64,000 nt of DNA from NCBI RefSeq assembly GCF_013410455.1, contig NZ_JACCFW010000001.1, forward strand, positions 1,876,929 through 1,940,928. The letters are read 5' to 3'. Positions within the stretch are counted from its first letter, which is position 1. Each line of letters begins with the position of its first letter. Shown here in pieces: positions 17,778 to 26,880 of the stretch. The DNA comes from Allobranchiibius huperziae (lineage in GTDB: Bacteria; Actinomycetota; Actinomycetes; Actinomycetales; Dermatophilaceae). A model generated the notes under the pieces. It saw only the letters and a list, made by a program, of their open reading frames with translations, made no database searches and was not told the DNA's origin. The position numbers and the translations under genes were made by a program.

Positions 17778-19076
17778 GTGACGATCGATGCCAGCACGCC
17801 CGACGACGGGCGGGATGCGCAGCGGTCGGTGCGGCCGGCCACCGGGGCGGGCGCCGTGCTGGGCGCTCTGCTCGGCATCGCGATGGGCGTCTCGAACGCT
17901 CTCGGCTATCTGCTGGTCCTGATGCTCTCGCGCACCCTGGGTCCGGAGGATTTCGGCGGATACTCGGCGCTCAGCACCTTCGGCGTACTGCTGGCGATCC
18001 CGGCCGGTGCGTTCCAGGTCGTCATCGCCCGCCGGATCGCCGGTAGCGCGCGGCACGAGGTCACGACAGGACTGCGTCTCGCGTCCGGCGTGTCGGTCGC
18101 GCTGTTCGCCGCGACATCGCTGCTCTCCCCCGCGCTGCGCGATGTCTTCCACCTCAGCTCGGCGTGGTCCGCGGTGCTGATGGGATCGATGCTCGTGCCC
18201 ATGACGCTGACGGGGTGCTTCCAGGGCATCCTGCTCGGCAGCCATCGGCTGCGTGCACTGTCTGCGCTCTACGTCGTGACCGCCGTGACGCGGCTGATCG
18301 CCGCCCTGGTCGCGACGATCGAGGGCTTCTCGGTCGTGGAGGTCTTCGCCGCCATGTTGCTGGCCGCGGTCGCCACCGCCCTCGTCGGCGCGGCGCTCTG
18401 TCGCGCCGAGCTGCGCGGCATCGCGGGCGGCGGGCACGGCCTGGCCGCGGAGATGCTGCGCTCCAACTCGACCCTGGCGGCACTCACGGCCCTCACCAGC
18501 ATCGATGTGCTCCTGGCCCGGCACTACCTGTCGCAGCACAACTCCGGCGGGTACGCGCTGGCATCGACCTTCGGTCGGGCGATCTGCTGGGGCACTCAGT
18601 TCATCGCGCTCATCGTGGTGCCCCGGATGCGCGGCGCCGGCGCCACGCGCACGCTTCTGAAAGCCAGTGGGCTCGTGCTCGGGATCGGCCTGGTGGGCCT
18701 CGCGGTCGTCAGCATCAGCCCGTCGTTCTGGGTGCGCGTCGCAGGCGGCGGCCAGTACGCCGATTACGGGCACGTCGCGCAGGCCTGCGTCGTGCTCGGG
18801 ATCGCCTGGGCGCTGGCGCAGATCTGGCTCTTCTCCGAGATGGGCGCCGGGGAGCACCTACTCGGCGCGCTCACCTGGGGCGCCGTGGTGGTCGAGGCGC
18901 TGGCCGTCACCCTGCGCTGGCACGACAGCGCCGTGCAGATCGTCACGGTCTGCACGGTGTGCGCCATGGCAATCGCCGTCGCGGGACTGGTGCGGGTGCT
19001 GCTGCGCCATCAGAGGCGACTGCCGCCCCTGGACGAGGAGTCCGTGGTCCTGACCGCCGATCGCGCGGGAGCCTGA
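17778..19076 (+). CDS. Wzx-like polysaccharide flippase (MATE/MOP superfamily)
   Basis: 432-aa polytopic membrane protein with about 12-14 helices and the N-terminal layout of polysaccharide transporters (YLLVLMLSRTLGPEDFGGY, a hallmark after TM1). Proteins of this type flip undecaprenyl- or decaprenyl-linked oligosaccharides to the outer face. The GTG at 17778 has GAAGG 8 nt upstream; longer versions lack a signal. It is divergent from the giant glycosyltransferase operon and is followed by a convergent methyltransferase. It is the only flippase candidate in the locus, so it is the likely export step between the cytosolic GT2/GT4 enzymes and the GT-C-like proteins. Confidence 0.8.
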   Translation: MTIDASTPDDGRDAQRSVRPATGAGAVLGALLGIAMGVSNALGYLLVLMLSRTLGPEDFGGYSALSTFGVLLAIPAGAFQVVIARRIAGSARHEVTTGLRLASGVSVALFAATSLLSPALRDVFHLSSAWSAVLMGSMLVPMTLTGCFQGILLGSHRLRALSALYVVTAVTRLIAALVATIEGFSVVEVFAAMLLAAVATALVGAALCRAELRGIAGGGHGLAAEMLRSNSTLAALTALTSIDVLLARHYLSQHNSGGYALASTFGRAICWGTQFIALIVVPRMRGAGATRTLLKASGLVLGIGLVGLAVVSISPSFWVRVAGGGQYADYGHVAQACVVLGIAWALAQIWLFSEMGAGEHLLGALTWGAVVVEALAVTLRWHDSAVQIVTVCTVCAMAIAVAGLVRVLLRHQRRLPPLDEESVVLTADRAGA

Positions 19077-19126
19077 CGGCCGAACCTCCGCAGACGTCCG
19101 CGCATCGGACAGCGGGGGTCGAGGGG

Positions 19127-19966
19127 TCAGCTGTCCTTGCCGCCGATGGCGCGGGATCGTCCGAGCACGACCTTCGCCACTGCCTTGAGCGGTCCGGGGA
19201 AGACGCCGGCCGCCTTCCACAGCCCCGTGTTGAGCTTGTCCTGCACCTGCGTCTGATAGACGCGCAGGGCCTCGTCGGACCGGGACAGGCCGTGCGCTGC
19301 GGCGGCGGTGCGCTTGAACACCAGGGCATGGAGACCGTTGGACCAGCGGGGATCGTCCGCGTGCGCGGCATCCCAGGTCGCAGCGATCGTCCAGCCCGGG
19401 TGACGGCGCAGGAACAGACGATGCGCCCGCTGGACCACCGGCCAGCTCGCGTCGTCGACCAGCACGAGGGCCTCGTCAGCCAGCAGCGGCTCGGCCACCG
19501 CGAGGGCGAGATAGTGCGCCAGGAGCGTGTGCTCGCCGTCGTAGAAGTAGACCCCGACCGGCTTGGTGACCGTGCCGAGCTGCGCCATCAGTCGGAAGCA
19601 GTCGCCCTCCAACAGATGCACCGCCGCGTCCCCGGCGTAACGCTCGAGGTTGTCCTCCAGCTCGGCGCGAGCCTCCTGCCCCTCCATCCCGAACTCCAGG
19701 AAGTTCTCCATCACGAAGAAGTCCTTGGAGGCGTTGCCCTGCACCGCCGCGCACAACGACCGGCCCTTGAAGGTGCCGACCTCGAGGTAGGACTCGTCCT
19801 CCGGGAGGACGGATGCCGCGACGTTGAGCACCGCCAGCTCGTTCGGCCCCGTGAACCCGGTCACGTCCTGAGCGATCTGCGCCCACCGGGGGTCGACCGG
19901 GTCGGTGTCCTGGGGTTCGCCGGGGAAGGCGTGCTTGAGCTGGGTGAAGAACGCGGTGGTGTCCAT
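19127..19966 (-). CDS. Class I SAM methyltransferase (Methyltransf_24 type)
   Basis: 279-aa protein. Motif I is YLEVGTFKGRSLCAAV (about residues 60-75), the form found in Methyltransf_24 proteins of glycan clusters. It is followed by a loop with MENFLEFG, an acidic VYFYDGEHTL motif IV and VLVDDASWPVV. No membrane segment is seen. It is convergent with the flippase gene and downstream of the 594-aa membrane protein, 145 bp away. The substrate is probably a sugar of the same surface glycan, by context only. Confidence 0.75.
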   Translation of the reverse strand: MDTTAFFTQLKHAFPGEPQDTDPVDPRWAQIAQDVTGFTGPNELAVLNVAASVLPEDESYLEVGTFKGRSLCAAVQGNASKDFFVMENFLEFGMEGQEARAELEDNLERYAGDAAVHLLEGDCFRLMAQLGTVTKPVGVYFYDGEHTLLAHYLALAVAEPLLADEALVLVDDASWPVVQRAHRLFLRRHPGWTIAATWDAAHADDPRWSNGLHALVFKRTAAAAHGLSRSDEALRVYQTQVQDKLNTGLWKAAGVFPGPLKAVAKVVLGRSRAIGGKDS

Positions 19967-20111
19967 CGACTGCTTTCGGCTGAGAGCGACGTACGCCGCC
20001 GGATGCTGCTGGGCCTGCTCGGTTTACTGGTGGGTAGGAAGATAACCCGGAGCAGCGGGATTTTGCGCTTGTTCACCCGGACCCGTTGCGTGTCCGCTGG
20101 GCCGAGCGGGC

Positions 20112-21896
20112 TCACGCGAGCAGCAGGAGCTCCACCGTGATCTGCGGGTCGCCCGTGCGAGGGACGACGACGGTCGTCGCCACCGTCCTCCCCGGCACCG
20201 TGGTCAGCGACCACGGCCCGGTGCCGGTGCGCTCACGGATGATCAGCCGATGCGAGTACGTCGGCGCCTCGTGAGAGCGACGGAACTCGTCGTCCTGCCG
20301 CAGCGGCCATACCGAGTCGAAGTACACCGTCCGGCCGTCGGCGATCAGCGCCGAGGACACGGCGGGAGCCAGGCTGCCGTACGAGGTCGTGCCATAGCCC
20401 CGGACGACGACCGGGCGGTGCAGCCCGCCGTGAGTGCCGAGCAGGTCGGCGGCGGCTGCCACCACCCGTCCCGCGAGTCGTTGGTCCCCCTGCGACTGCT
20501 GCGTCACGTTGTGAACGGCCGGGAGCACGGGGATCGCGGCGAGCGCCAGCGCGGCCAGGGAGGCGGTGATCGCGCCGCTCGCGCCGCGCCACGGTCGTAG
20601 CCGTCCGCTGCTGACCAGCTGCCGCACCACCCGTCGGCACACCGCCCACACAGCGACCAACGACGCGAACAGGGCCGCAGGCTGCACGAGGTTCAGGTAG
20701 AGCAACTGCAACGGATAGACAGCATGCGACCCGGTCCACACCAGGGCGCCGGCCGCGACGAGCGCGACTGCCGCCGCCGAGGCCACCGCCCCGTCGCGAC
20801 CACGCCCCTGCCGGAAGACACCTCGGCCGGTCCAGACGGTATGGATCAGTACCGCGATGACCAGGAGTGCCCCCAGGGCGCCGGCGACGTCCGGGGTTGC
20901 TGCGCCGAGGGGGCCGAGACGTGCCCCGAAGGGCACCAGGAGGGCGGCCACGTCCTTCGCCGAGGTCCAGAGACCCACCATCGGGCCACTGTGCGAACCG
21001 CTGAAGGTGGCGACGAGCTCGGACAGGTTGCTCGGATGGTCGACGAGCACGTCGACCATCGGCGGAAGCCACAGCACGATGAGCAGTCCGACGCTCACGA
21101 CACCCGGTCGGCGCCACTGCGACATGCCGGACGTCACCGCCCCCGGGATGGGCCACACGGTGCCTCTGCGATCCCACCACCGCAGAAGCCCCAGCGCCGC
21201 GAGGAACGCCGACAGGACCGCGACGACCGCGAAGTCGATGACCTGCGCCTGCGCGGCATAGGTAGCGCACCCGACGTACCAGGGCAGAGCCTTGTACTGC
21301 CCCAGCACAAGGCGCCATGCCAGCACGAGCGCCGCCAGCAGAGCGAGGACGGCGGGCCAGGTGTTGAGCGGTTGGACCAGGACGTGACCGAACGACCGTT
21401 CGGTCAGGAGCACCAGCGCAGCGGCGATCCAGGCGCCGTTGAGCCCGATGGCGCGGTAGGCGTGCCAGACGGCGAGTGCCGCGAAGAAGGACGCGACGAT
21501 CGCGTCGCCGACGATGATCGACCACGGCGCGAATCCGGTCAGGGTGTAAGGGATCGCGAGGAGGTAGAACTCGAGCGGACCCGGGTGGTGGGCGTAGACG
21601 CCTGGACTACTCACGCTGCTCGTCGACCGCATCCCGACCAGCGGCGGGTGGACCGACCACACGTCGTGGATGCGCACGGCGACGAGCGCCTCATCGCCCT
21701 GGGGCACCCATCCGTGTGCCAGCACGGTGACCACGAAGTACAGGAGCGGCAGGCACACCAGGGCGGCCCCGAGCACGACCCGGCGACTTTCGTTCTCGCG
21801 AGAGAGTAGGCCCGGGCGTCGCCCCTCAGGCGAGCCCGAACGCCCGATCGGCGCCCCTGTCCCCACCGCGCCGGCGTCGGCGCGAAAGCCCCCCAT
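20112..21896 (-). CDS. GT-C-like polytopic membrane protein
   Basis: 594-aa membrane protein. After a ~40-residue basic N-terminus, TM1 (VVLGAALVCLPLLYFVVTVL) leads to the external loop QGDEALVAVRIHDV, whose adjacent Asp-Glu is the usual catalytic acidic pair of GT-C enzymes such as PMT and Alg-type transferases. About ten more helices follow, then a ~100-residue external C-terminal domain (VVVRGYGTTSYGSLAPAVSS). ATG at 21896 is preferred over a GTG 33 nt upstream, which would add only polar residues. It probably transfers a sugar from a polyprenyl-phosphate donor. Confidence 0.72.
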   Translation of the reverse strand: MGGFRADAGAVGTGAPIGRSGSPEGRRPGLLSRENESRRVVLGAALVCLPLLYFVVTVLAHGWVPQGDEALVAVRIHDVWSVHPPLVGMRSTSSVSSPGVYAHHPGPLEFYLLAIPYTLTGFAPWSIIVGDAIVASFFAALAVWHAYRAIGLNGAWIAAALVLLTERSFGHVLVQPLNTWPAVLALLAALVLAWRLVLGQYKALPWYVGCATYAAQAQVIDFAVVAVLSAFLAALGLLRWWDRRGTVWPIPGAVTSGMSQWRRPGVVSVGLLIVLWLPPMVDVLVDHPSNLSELVATFSGSHSGPMVGLWTSAKDVAALLVPFGARLGPLGAATPDVAGALGALLVIAVLIHTVWTGRGVFRQGRGRDGAVASAAAVALVAAGALVWTGSHAVYPLQLLYLNLVQPAALFASLVAVWAVCRRVVRQLVSSGRLRPWRGASGAITASLAALALAAIPVLPAVHNVTQQSQGDQRLAGRVVAAAADLLGTHGGLHRPVVVRGYGTTSYGSLAPAVSSALIADGRTVYFDSVWPLRQDDEFRRSHEAPTYSHRLIIRERTGTGPWSLTTVPGRTVATTVVVPRTGDPQITVELLLLA

Positions 21897-21979
21897 GCTC
21901 GCCACCCGTGCAGCGTACGACGCCTGCACATGCGTCGGTCCTGCGCGCGGTCAGGTTCGTCGGCGCGCCGCTGGGTCGA

Positions 21980-23977
21980 TCATGATGCCTGAGGTCTGCG
22001 CAGATCGTCGACGATCGCCGGAGCCAGCCAGCTCCAGATCAGTTGTGCTCCACCCTGGGTGAAGTGGACACCGTCCTGGTAGAGCGTGGTCCCGTTCATC
22101 ACCGGGTGGTAGCCGGTGGCGCACAGTCGGGAGCTGAGGTCCAGCAGGTGCACGCCCCGGGCCTGGTGGTGGGCGACCCATCCGGCGATCACGGCGTTGA
22201 TCCACGTCGTGTCCAGCACGATCGGCGCGCTGCCGAGATTCTGTTGCGCCGACACCGGCAGTGTCTCCGGGTGCAGCACGCGGCACGGCACGTTCATCAC
22301 GTCCAACTCCCGCGCGCCCGTCCGCCCGTAGGACACGAGCAGCGCGTCGAGACTGCCCAGCACGGCGCTGCGTACCTGAGGCGATCGGGGCGGCGCCTTC
22401 CGGCCGTCGATCTGCAGCGGCAGCGTGAAGGCGAGTCCTGCCGGCGCCAGCACGACATCGGCTCCCGCGGACCGGACCTGGCCGGGCCACTGCTGACGCC
22501 ACGACGGGCAGTGCGGATCCTCGGCGATGACCTTGCTGCCGAGCACCACGGTCATCGGGGTGAAGTCGCACCCGCCGTACGCGGCGTAGCGCAGCAGGTC
22601 GAAGCGTGGATATCGCGCACCGACGAAACCGTCGGCGATGGAGGCGGGGATGGAGTCGCCGACGATGGCCACCTTGACCGGCTGTGCAGGGGCCGCGTAG
22701 GTCACCCCCGGGTCCAGCGGGGTGCCGTCCCAGGTCGAGGCGTCGGCGGTCGGCAGGACGAACTGGGCGACCAGTGCCAGGACGGCGACGGAGGCAGCGA
22801 CCGCAGGACCCGCCCAGGTACGACCGCGGCGGATCAACGCGCCGAATCCGTACTGCATCACCGGGATCTCCAGCAGCCGGTAGGAGGCGACCGAGACGCA
22901 CCAGGTGACCAGGAACTGCACGGCGCCCTGCACGGCGACGGGGGCGTGCGGGACGTGCAGCCACAGGCTGATCGGCCAGTGGTAGAGGTACATGCCGTAG
23001 GAGATCTGGCCGAAGTGCACGAGCACCCGGTTGCCCACGATGCGGTTGATCAGCAGGTCCCTGGTGTCCAGTGCGCTCACGCCCATGAGTGCCGCGAGGA
23101 TCGCGAAGACGAGGAGGCCGCCGTCGCGGAACACCCACACGCTGGCGTCGCCGAGCACGAAGAAGGCCGACACCGAGGCGATCGTCCCGATGATGCCGAA
23201 GGTGTTGGCGATGCCGCGCGGGATCTCGCGACGGCGTACGCCGCGCACCTTGGTGTGCAGGAACGCGACGGCGACGCCGACCAAGAGCGCCTGCGATCGC
23301 ACGTCCGTGCCGTAGTAGAGGCGGCTGAAAGTCGCCGTCGACGTGCCGACCAGATACGCCGTCCATAGGGCGCCGAGGACGGCGAGGGCGGCGACGACGA
23401 CGGCCCGCACCATCTTGCGGCGCGAGACCAGATAGAGGAGCCCGATCAGAGCCGGGACGAAGAGGTAGAACTGCTCCTCCACGGCGAGCGTCCAGACGTG
23501 CCGCAGCGGCGAGGGTGCGTCGAAGAGGTCGAAGTACTGGTCGTTGCGGGCGATGAGACGCCAGTTCAGCCAGAAGGTGGCCGTGGCGAACGCGTCTCCG
23601 GCCGTCCGCGCCCGGTGGGATTCGCTCCCGTCGAGCGCGGTGTGCGCGAGCACGGCCAGGACCAGGACGGTCATGGCCGGCACGATGCGCCGCGCGCGGC
23701 GGACATAGAACGCCCACGCATCGAGACAGCCCGTGCGCTCCCGCTCCTTGATCAGCATCGTGGCGATCAGGAAGCCGGAGAAGACGAAGAAGTGGTTGAT
23801 GCCGATCCAGCCGCCGACCAGCTCGGTGACGCCGAAGTGGTAGGCGACGACGAGCAGGATGAACAGGCCGCGGTATCCGTCGATCGCCCGCCGGTAGCCA
23901 CGGCCGCGCCGATCCAGGTCTGTGCTCACGGCAGCGCGGACGGTGCGCGCCACGCGGGAGTCGGCCAGGGCAGCCAT
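21980..23977 (-). CDS. Acyltransferase-3 / SGNH fusion (OafA-like O-acetyltransferase)
   Basis: 665-aa protein. The N-terminal ~390 residues are an acyltransferase-3 domain: YRRAIDGYRGLFILLVVAYH with the active-site His, FVFSGFLIATMLIKE, RRARRIVPAM and HVWTLAVEEQFYLFVP. The C-terminal ~250 residues are an extracytoplasmic SGNH domain: VAIVGDSIPAS (nucleophile Ser block), and DGVHFTQGG near the end (Asp/His block). Such fusions O-acetylate surface polysaccharides, the SGNH part completing transfer outside. ATG at 23977 lies 2 nt after the stop of the upstream paralogue. Together with that gene it forms a tandem pair. Confidence 0.88.
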   Translation of the reverse strand: MAALADSRVARTVRAAVSTDLDRRGRGYRRAIDGYRGLFILLVVAYHFGVTELVGGWIGINHFFVFSGFLIATMLIKERERTGCLDAWAFYVRRARRIVPAMTVLVLAVLAHTALDGSESHRARTAGDAFATATFWLNWRLIARNDQYFDLFDAPSPLRHVWTLAVEEQFYLFVPALIGLLYLVSRRKMVRAVVVAALAVLGALWTAYLVGTSTATFSRLYYGTDVRSQALLVGVAVAFLHTKVRGVRRREIPRGIANTFGIIGTIASVSAFFVLGDASVWVFRDGGLLVFAILAALMGVSALDTRDLLINRIVGNRVLVHFGQISYGMYLYHWPISLWLHVPHAPVAVQGAVQFLVTWCVSVASYRLLEIPVMQYGFGALIRRGRTWAGPAVAASVAVLALVAQFVLPTADASTWDGTPLDPGVTYAAPAQPVKVAIVGDSIPASIADGFVGARYPRFDLLRYAAYGGCDFTPMTVVLGSKVIAEDPHCPSWRQQWPGQVRSAGADVVLAPAGLAFTLPLQIDGRKAPPRSPQVRSAVLGSLDALLVSYGRTGARELDVMNVPCRVLHPETLPVSAQQNLGSAPIVLDTTWINAVIAGWVAHHQARGVHLLDLSSRLCATGYHPVMNGTTLYQDGVHFTQGGAQLIWSWLAPAIVDDLRRPQAS

Positions 23978-23979
23978 CC

Positions 23980-25929
23980 CTACGCACCGGTCCCGGACGC
24001 GCCGGCTGCCGCGCGGATCCGCGGTGCGAGCCAGGTCCAGATCATCGGCGCCGCGGCCGACGTGAAGTGCACCTGATCCCGGTAGAGCGTCGTGCCGTTG
24101 AGCTCCGGCTGGAAGCCGTGGCCGCACAACGCGCCGTACAGGTCGATGACGTGGGCACCGTTGCGGGCGGCCCACTCGGTGATCAGCGCGTTGAGCGCGA
24201 CGGGGTCGGTCACCTGCCGCGCGGTCTGCTGGGAGTGCTCGAACCAGGGCTTGAAGTCGGTGGGCCACCGGCTGACGTCCGGCTCCCGGCACGGGACCGT
24301 CACCACGCTGACGGAGCGCACGCCCGCGGCGAGCGCCGCGGTCCGGTAGGCGGTCAGCGCGGCATCGATCGAGGTGCGGTAGGACGCGTCGTCCAGGCCG
24401 ACGGCGCCTCCGCCCGGCCCGGCGTGCGGAAGGGCCAGCGTCAGGCCACCGAAGACGACGAGCTCGGAGGCGCCCGATCGCCGCAGCAACGTCTGCAGGT
24501 CACGCTTCGTGGTGGTGCATTGCGCGGGCTGGACCGAGACGGCCCGGTCGGCGTAGCGCGCGTCCACCAGGTCGCATCCCGGCGAGGCCAGGTTCGTGAG
24601 TCGCAGATCCGGGTAGGTGCCCGGACGCTTCTGCTGCACCAGCAGATCGGGCACCGAGTCGCCGAAGATCGCGACCCTGGTCGGTGTGGCGGCCGGTCGG
24701 TACGTCGGGGTGCCGGGCACCAGCATCGGCACCGGTCCGTCGCCGGAGGCAGGTGCGGCGCCCGCGGTGAACGCCAGCACCACGACCGCGGCCAGGGCAC
24801 CGGCGACCACCGCGCGTGCGGTGCGCAGGGACGGGATCAGCGCTCGCACCCCGCCGCGGAGCACCGGGCGCTCGATGAACCGGTACGACGCTGCGGCCAG
24901 CGCGAGCGTCAGGGACATCCCGAACAGCAGAGTCGGTGCGGTGCCGATCCCGGGATGAGCCCGCTGCAACCACAGCAGCACCGGCCAGTGCCACAGGTAG
25001 AGCCCGTAGGAGATGCGCCCCAGGTAGGCGAACGGCCGCCAACCGAGCACGGTGCGCAGCAGGGAGCGCCTTCCGTCCGCGCAGGCCAGGACCAGGGCGG
25101 CGGATGCCAGCGCGAAGAGCAGGATGCCGCCGTCGTCGTACATGAAGGGCTGGAAGGAGGAGACGCCGGGGTAGGCGTAGATCATCGCCGCGAGACCGCC
25201 CCACCCGAGCACCGCGACCAGGGGCGCGGACAGCCGCACCTGTTCGGACCGGTGACGGCGTAGCCCCGTCGCGAACGCGAGAGCTGCTCCGACGCAGAGC
25301 GCCTGGGCGCGGGTGTCGGTGCCGTAGTAGGCGTGGGTCTGGGCCGCCTCGGTGGCCACGCCGATGTGGGCCGTCCACACCGCGCTCACCAGTGCGAGCA
25401 CGAGCAGCACCGCGGCCTGCACCTCGCGACGGCGTGCCCATCGCACCAGCGCGAGCACCACCAGCGGCACGAAGAGGTAGAACTGCTCCTCGACCGACAG
25501 GGTCCACGCGTGTCGCAGGAAGGAGGGGTTGAACACCCCGAAGTACTGGTCGTGTCGCAGGATCAGGTGCCAGTTCTGGACGTAGAACAGGGTGGCCAGG
25601 ATGTCGCCGCGTAACGGCGTGCGTACCTCGTCGGGCGCGATGAACGTGCCGTAGACCCCGAGGGCGACCAGCAGCAGGACGAGGCCGGGCAACAGCCGCC
25701 GTGCCCTGCGCCGATAGAAGCCCAGCACATCCAACCGCCCGAACCGCGCCCGCTCCTCGATGAGCAACCGGGTGATCAGGTAGGCCGACAGCACGAAGAA
25801 GAGATTGATCCCGACCCACGCGCCCTGCAGGAACGTCGCCCCGAAGTGGAACGCCATGAAGAGCACCATCGCCGTGCCGCGGACCCCGTCGAGGGCGGGC
25901 GAGTAGCGATAGAGGGTGCGGCGGGGCAT
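23980..25929 (-). CDS. Acyltransferase-3 / SGNH fusion (OafA-like O-acetyltransferase), paralogue
   Basis: 649-aa protein with the same architecture as its downstream neighbour. AT3 domain: YSPALDGVRGTAMVLFMAFH, FVLSAYLITRLLIEE, RRRARRLLPGL, HAWTLSVEEQFYLFVP. C-terminal SGNH domain: VAIFGDSVPDLL, NGTTLYRDQVHFTS. The two proteins are clearly homologous along their length but well diverged, so the duplication is old or they were acquired separately. The stop of this gene is 2 nt before the ATG of the next, implying co-translation. A pair suggests modification at two positions or with two acyl groups of one glycan. Confidence 0.88.
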   Translation of the reverse strand: MPRRTLYRYSPALDGVRGTAMVLFMAFHFGATFLQGAWVGINLFFVLSAYLITRLLIEERARFGRLDVLGFYRRRARRLLPGLVLLLVALGVYGTFIAPDEVRTPLRGDILATLFYVQNWHLILRHDQYFGVFNPSFLRHAWTLSVEEQFYLFVPLVVLALVRWARRREVQAAVLLVLALVSAVWTAHIGVATEAAQTHAYYGTDTRAQALCVGAALAFATGLRRHRSEQVRLSAPLVAVLGWGGLAAMIYAYPGVSSFQPFMYDDGGILLFALASAALVLACADGRRSLLRTVLGWRPFAYLGRISYGLYLWHWPVLLWLQRAHPGIGTAPTLLFGMSLTLALAAASYRFIERPVLRGGVRALIPSLRTARAVVAGALAAVVVLAFTAGAAPASGDGPVPMLVPGTPTYRPAATPTRVAIFGDSVPDLLVQQKRPGTYPDLRLTNLASPGCDLVDARYADRAVSVQPAQCTTTKRDLQTLLRRSGASELVVFGGLTLALPHAGPGGGAVGLDDASYRTSIDAALTAYRTAALAAGVRSVSVVTVPCREPDVSRWPTDFKPWFEHSQQTARQVTDPVALNALITEWAARNGAHVIDLYGALCGHGFQPELNGTTLYRDQVHFTSAAAPMIWTWLAPRIRAAAGASGTGA

Positions 25930-25986
25930 CAGGAGGCGAGGGTCATCGGGATGGGCGCGTCAGGTGCCTGACCCGCCATCAGCGCG

Positions 25987-26718
25987 TCAGCGACGGCCGC
26001 GCGGACCGTCCAGCTCGTCGTACTCGTCGTCGACGTCGACGCGCGCCCGGCTGCGCTCGGCGAACCGATCGCTGAAGGGGCGCCGGAGGGAGTTGTGCGG
26101 TGCTTCGTCGCCGGCCGACTCGTCGTACTCCGGGTCAGCGGGCACGCTGTCCGCTGCCGGCCGACGGTCACGGGCGAGCGCCGAGCGGCGCGGGGCCGGT
26201 GATGCCCCACCGGTGCGGGCGGCCGCCGAGCCCCTGGGGGCCGGTGAGCCTTGGGCCTCGTCATCGGCCGCGACGGCGTCGCTGGTCCTGCGGGCGTTGT
26301 CACGCCGGCCACGCGGCGGCAGGTCGTCCGCGTCGTCGTCGTACCCGTCGTCGAAACCGGGGCGCGGCTTGCGGGTGCGGGTGGTGGTGTCGAAGCCGAA
26401 GAGTGCCGCACCGACGCCGGCGAGCACGATGCCTCCCGCGCCGAGGGCGATGGCCCGGTAACGAGCACTGTCGTCCACGGCCGAGCAGTAGGTCTTGCCG
26501 AACGAGTCGTTGTTGGGGCTGAGGGCAGTGCCGCAACCGAAGTTGGGCCCGGACCTGGACGTCACGCTGAGCGGCACCACGGCCACGTAGATCGCGGCGA
26601 TGATGAGGGCGAGGCCCACCAACAGCGACACCTTCGTGCCGGTGCGGGGAACGTAGAGGGTGCGGGTTTCGCCGGACTCGGGAGGCATGTCGGGAATAGT
26701 AGCTGTGCCGTACGTCAC
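25987..26718 (-). CDS. Two-helix membrane protein with long disordered acidic/basic tail
   Basis: Up to 243 aa. Two hydrophobic helices (VSLLVGLALIIAAIYVAVV and IALGAGGIVLAGVGAALFGF) flank an external loop with two cysteines (FGCGTALSPNN and KTYCSAVDD) that may form a disulfide. The C-terminal ~130 residues are low complexity, rich in Asp, Arg, Ala and Pro, and would be cytoplasmic. GTG at 26718 and ATG at 26688 are both possible; the helices start after either. It shares the divergent promoter region with the nucleotidyltransferase. Family and function are not recognised. Confidence 0.6.
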   Translation of the reverse strand: MTYGTATIPDMPPESGETRTLYVPRTGTKVSLLVGLALIIAAIYVAVVPLSVTSRSGPNFGCGTALSPNNDSFGKTYCSAVDDSARYRAIALGAGGIVLAGVGAALFGFDTTTRTRKPRPGFDDGYDDDADDLPPRGRRDNARRTSDAVAADDEAQGSPAPRGSAAARTGGASPAPRRSALARDRRPAADSVPADPEYDESAGDEAPHNSLRRPFSDRFAERSRARVDVDDEYDELDGPRGRR

Positions 26719-26721
26719 CTG

Positions 26722-26737
26722 GTTACCAATGGGTATC
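26722..26737 (-). promoter_or_regulatory. GATAC-N6-GTAAC direct repeat in divergent promoter region
   Basis: Read on the minus strand: GATAC (26737-26733), a 6-nt spacer, then GTAAC (26726-26722). It sits between the divergent membrane protein and nucleotidyltransferase genes, next to a TATAGA/TCTATA element (26736-26741) that could act as a -10 box on either strand. It is the same 11-nt period as at 7597, 9494 and 17705. Confidence 0.33.
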
Positions 26738-26880
26738 TATAGTCGCGGTACGTCCCACATCACGCCCGAGACCCGAAGGAAGTGTCCCGTGCCGCAGCAG
26801 TTGGACGGCCGGTGCCCACCGTCGCGGACGACGCCGTGGCCCCCGCCCGCACCCCGCGCTCGACGGACCCCGGGCATCGG

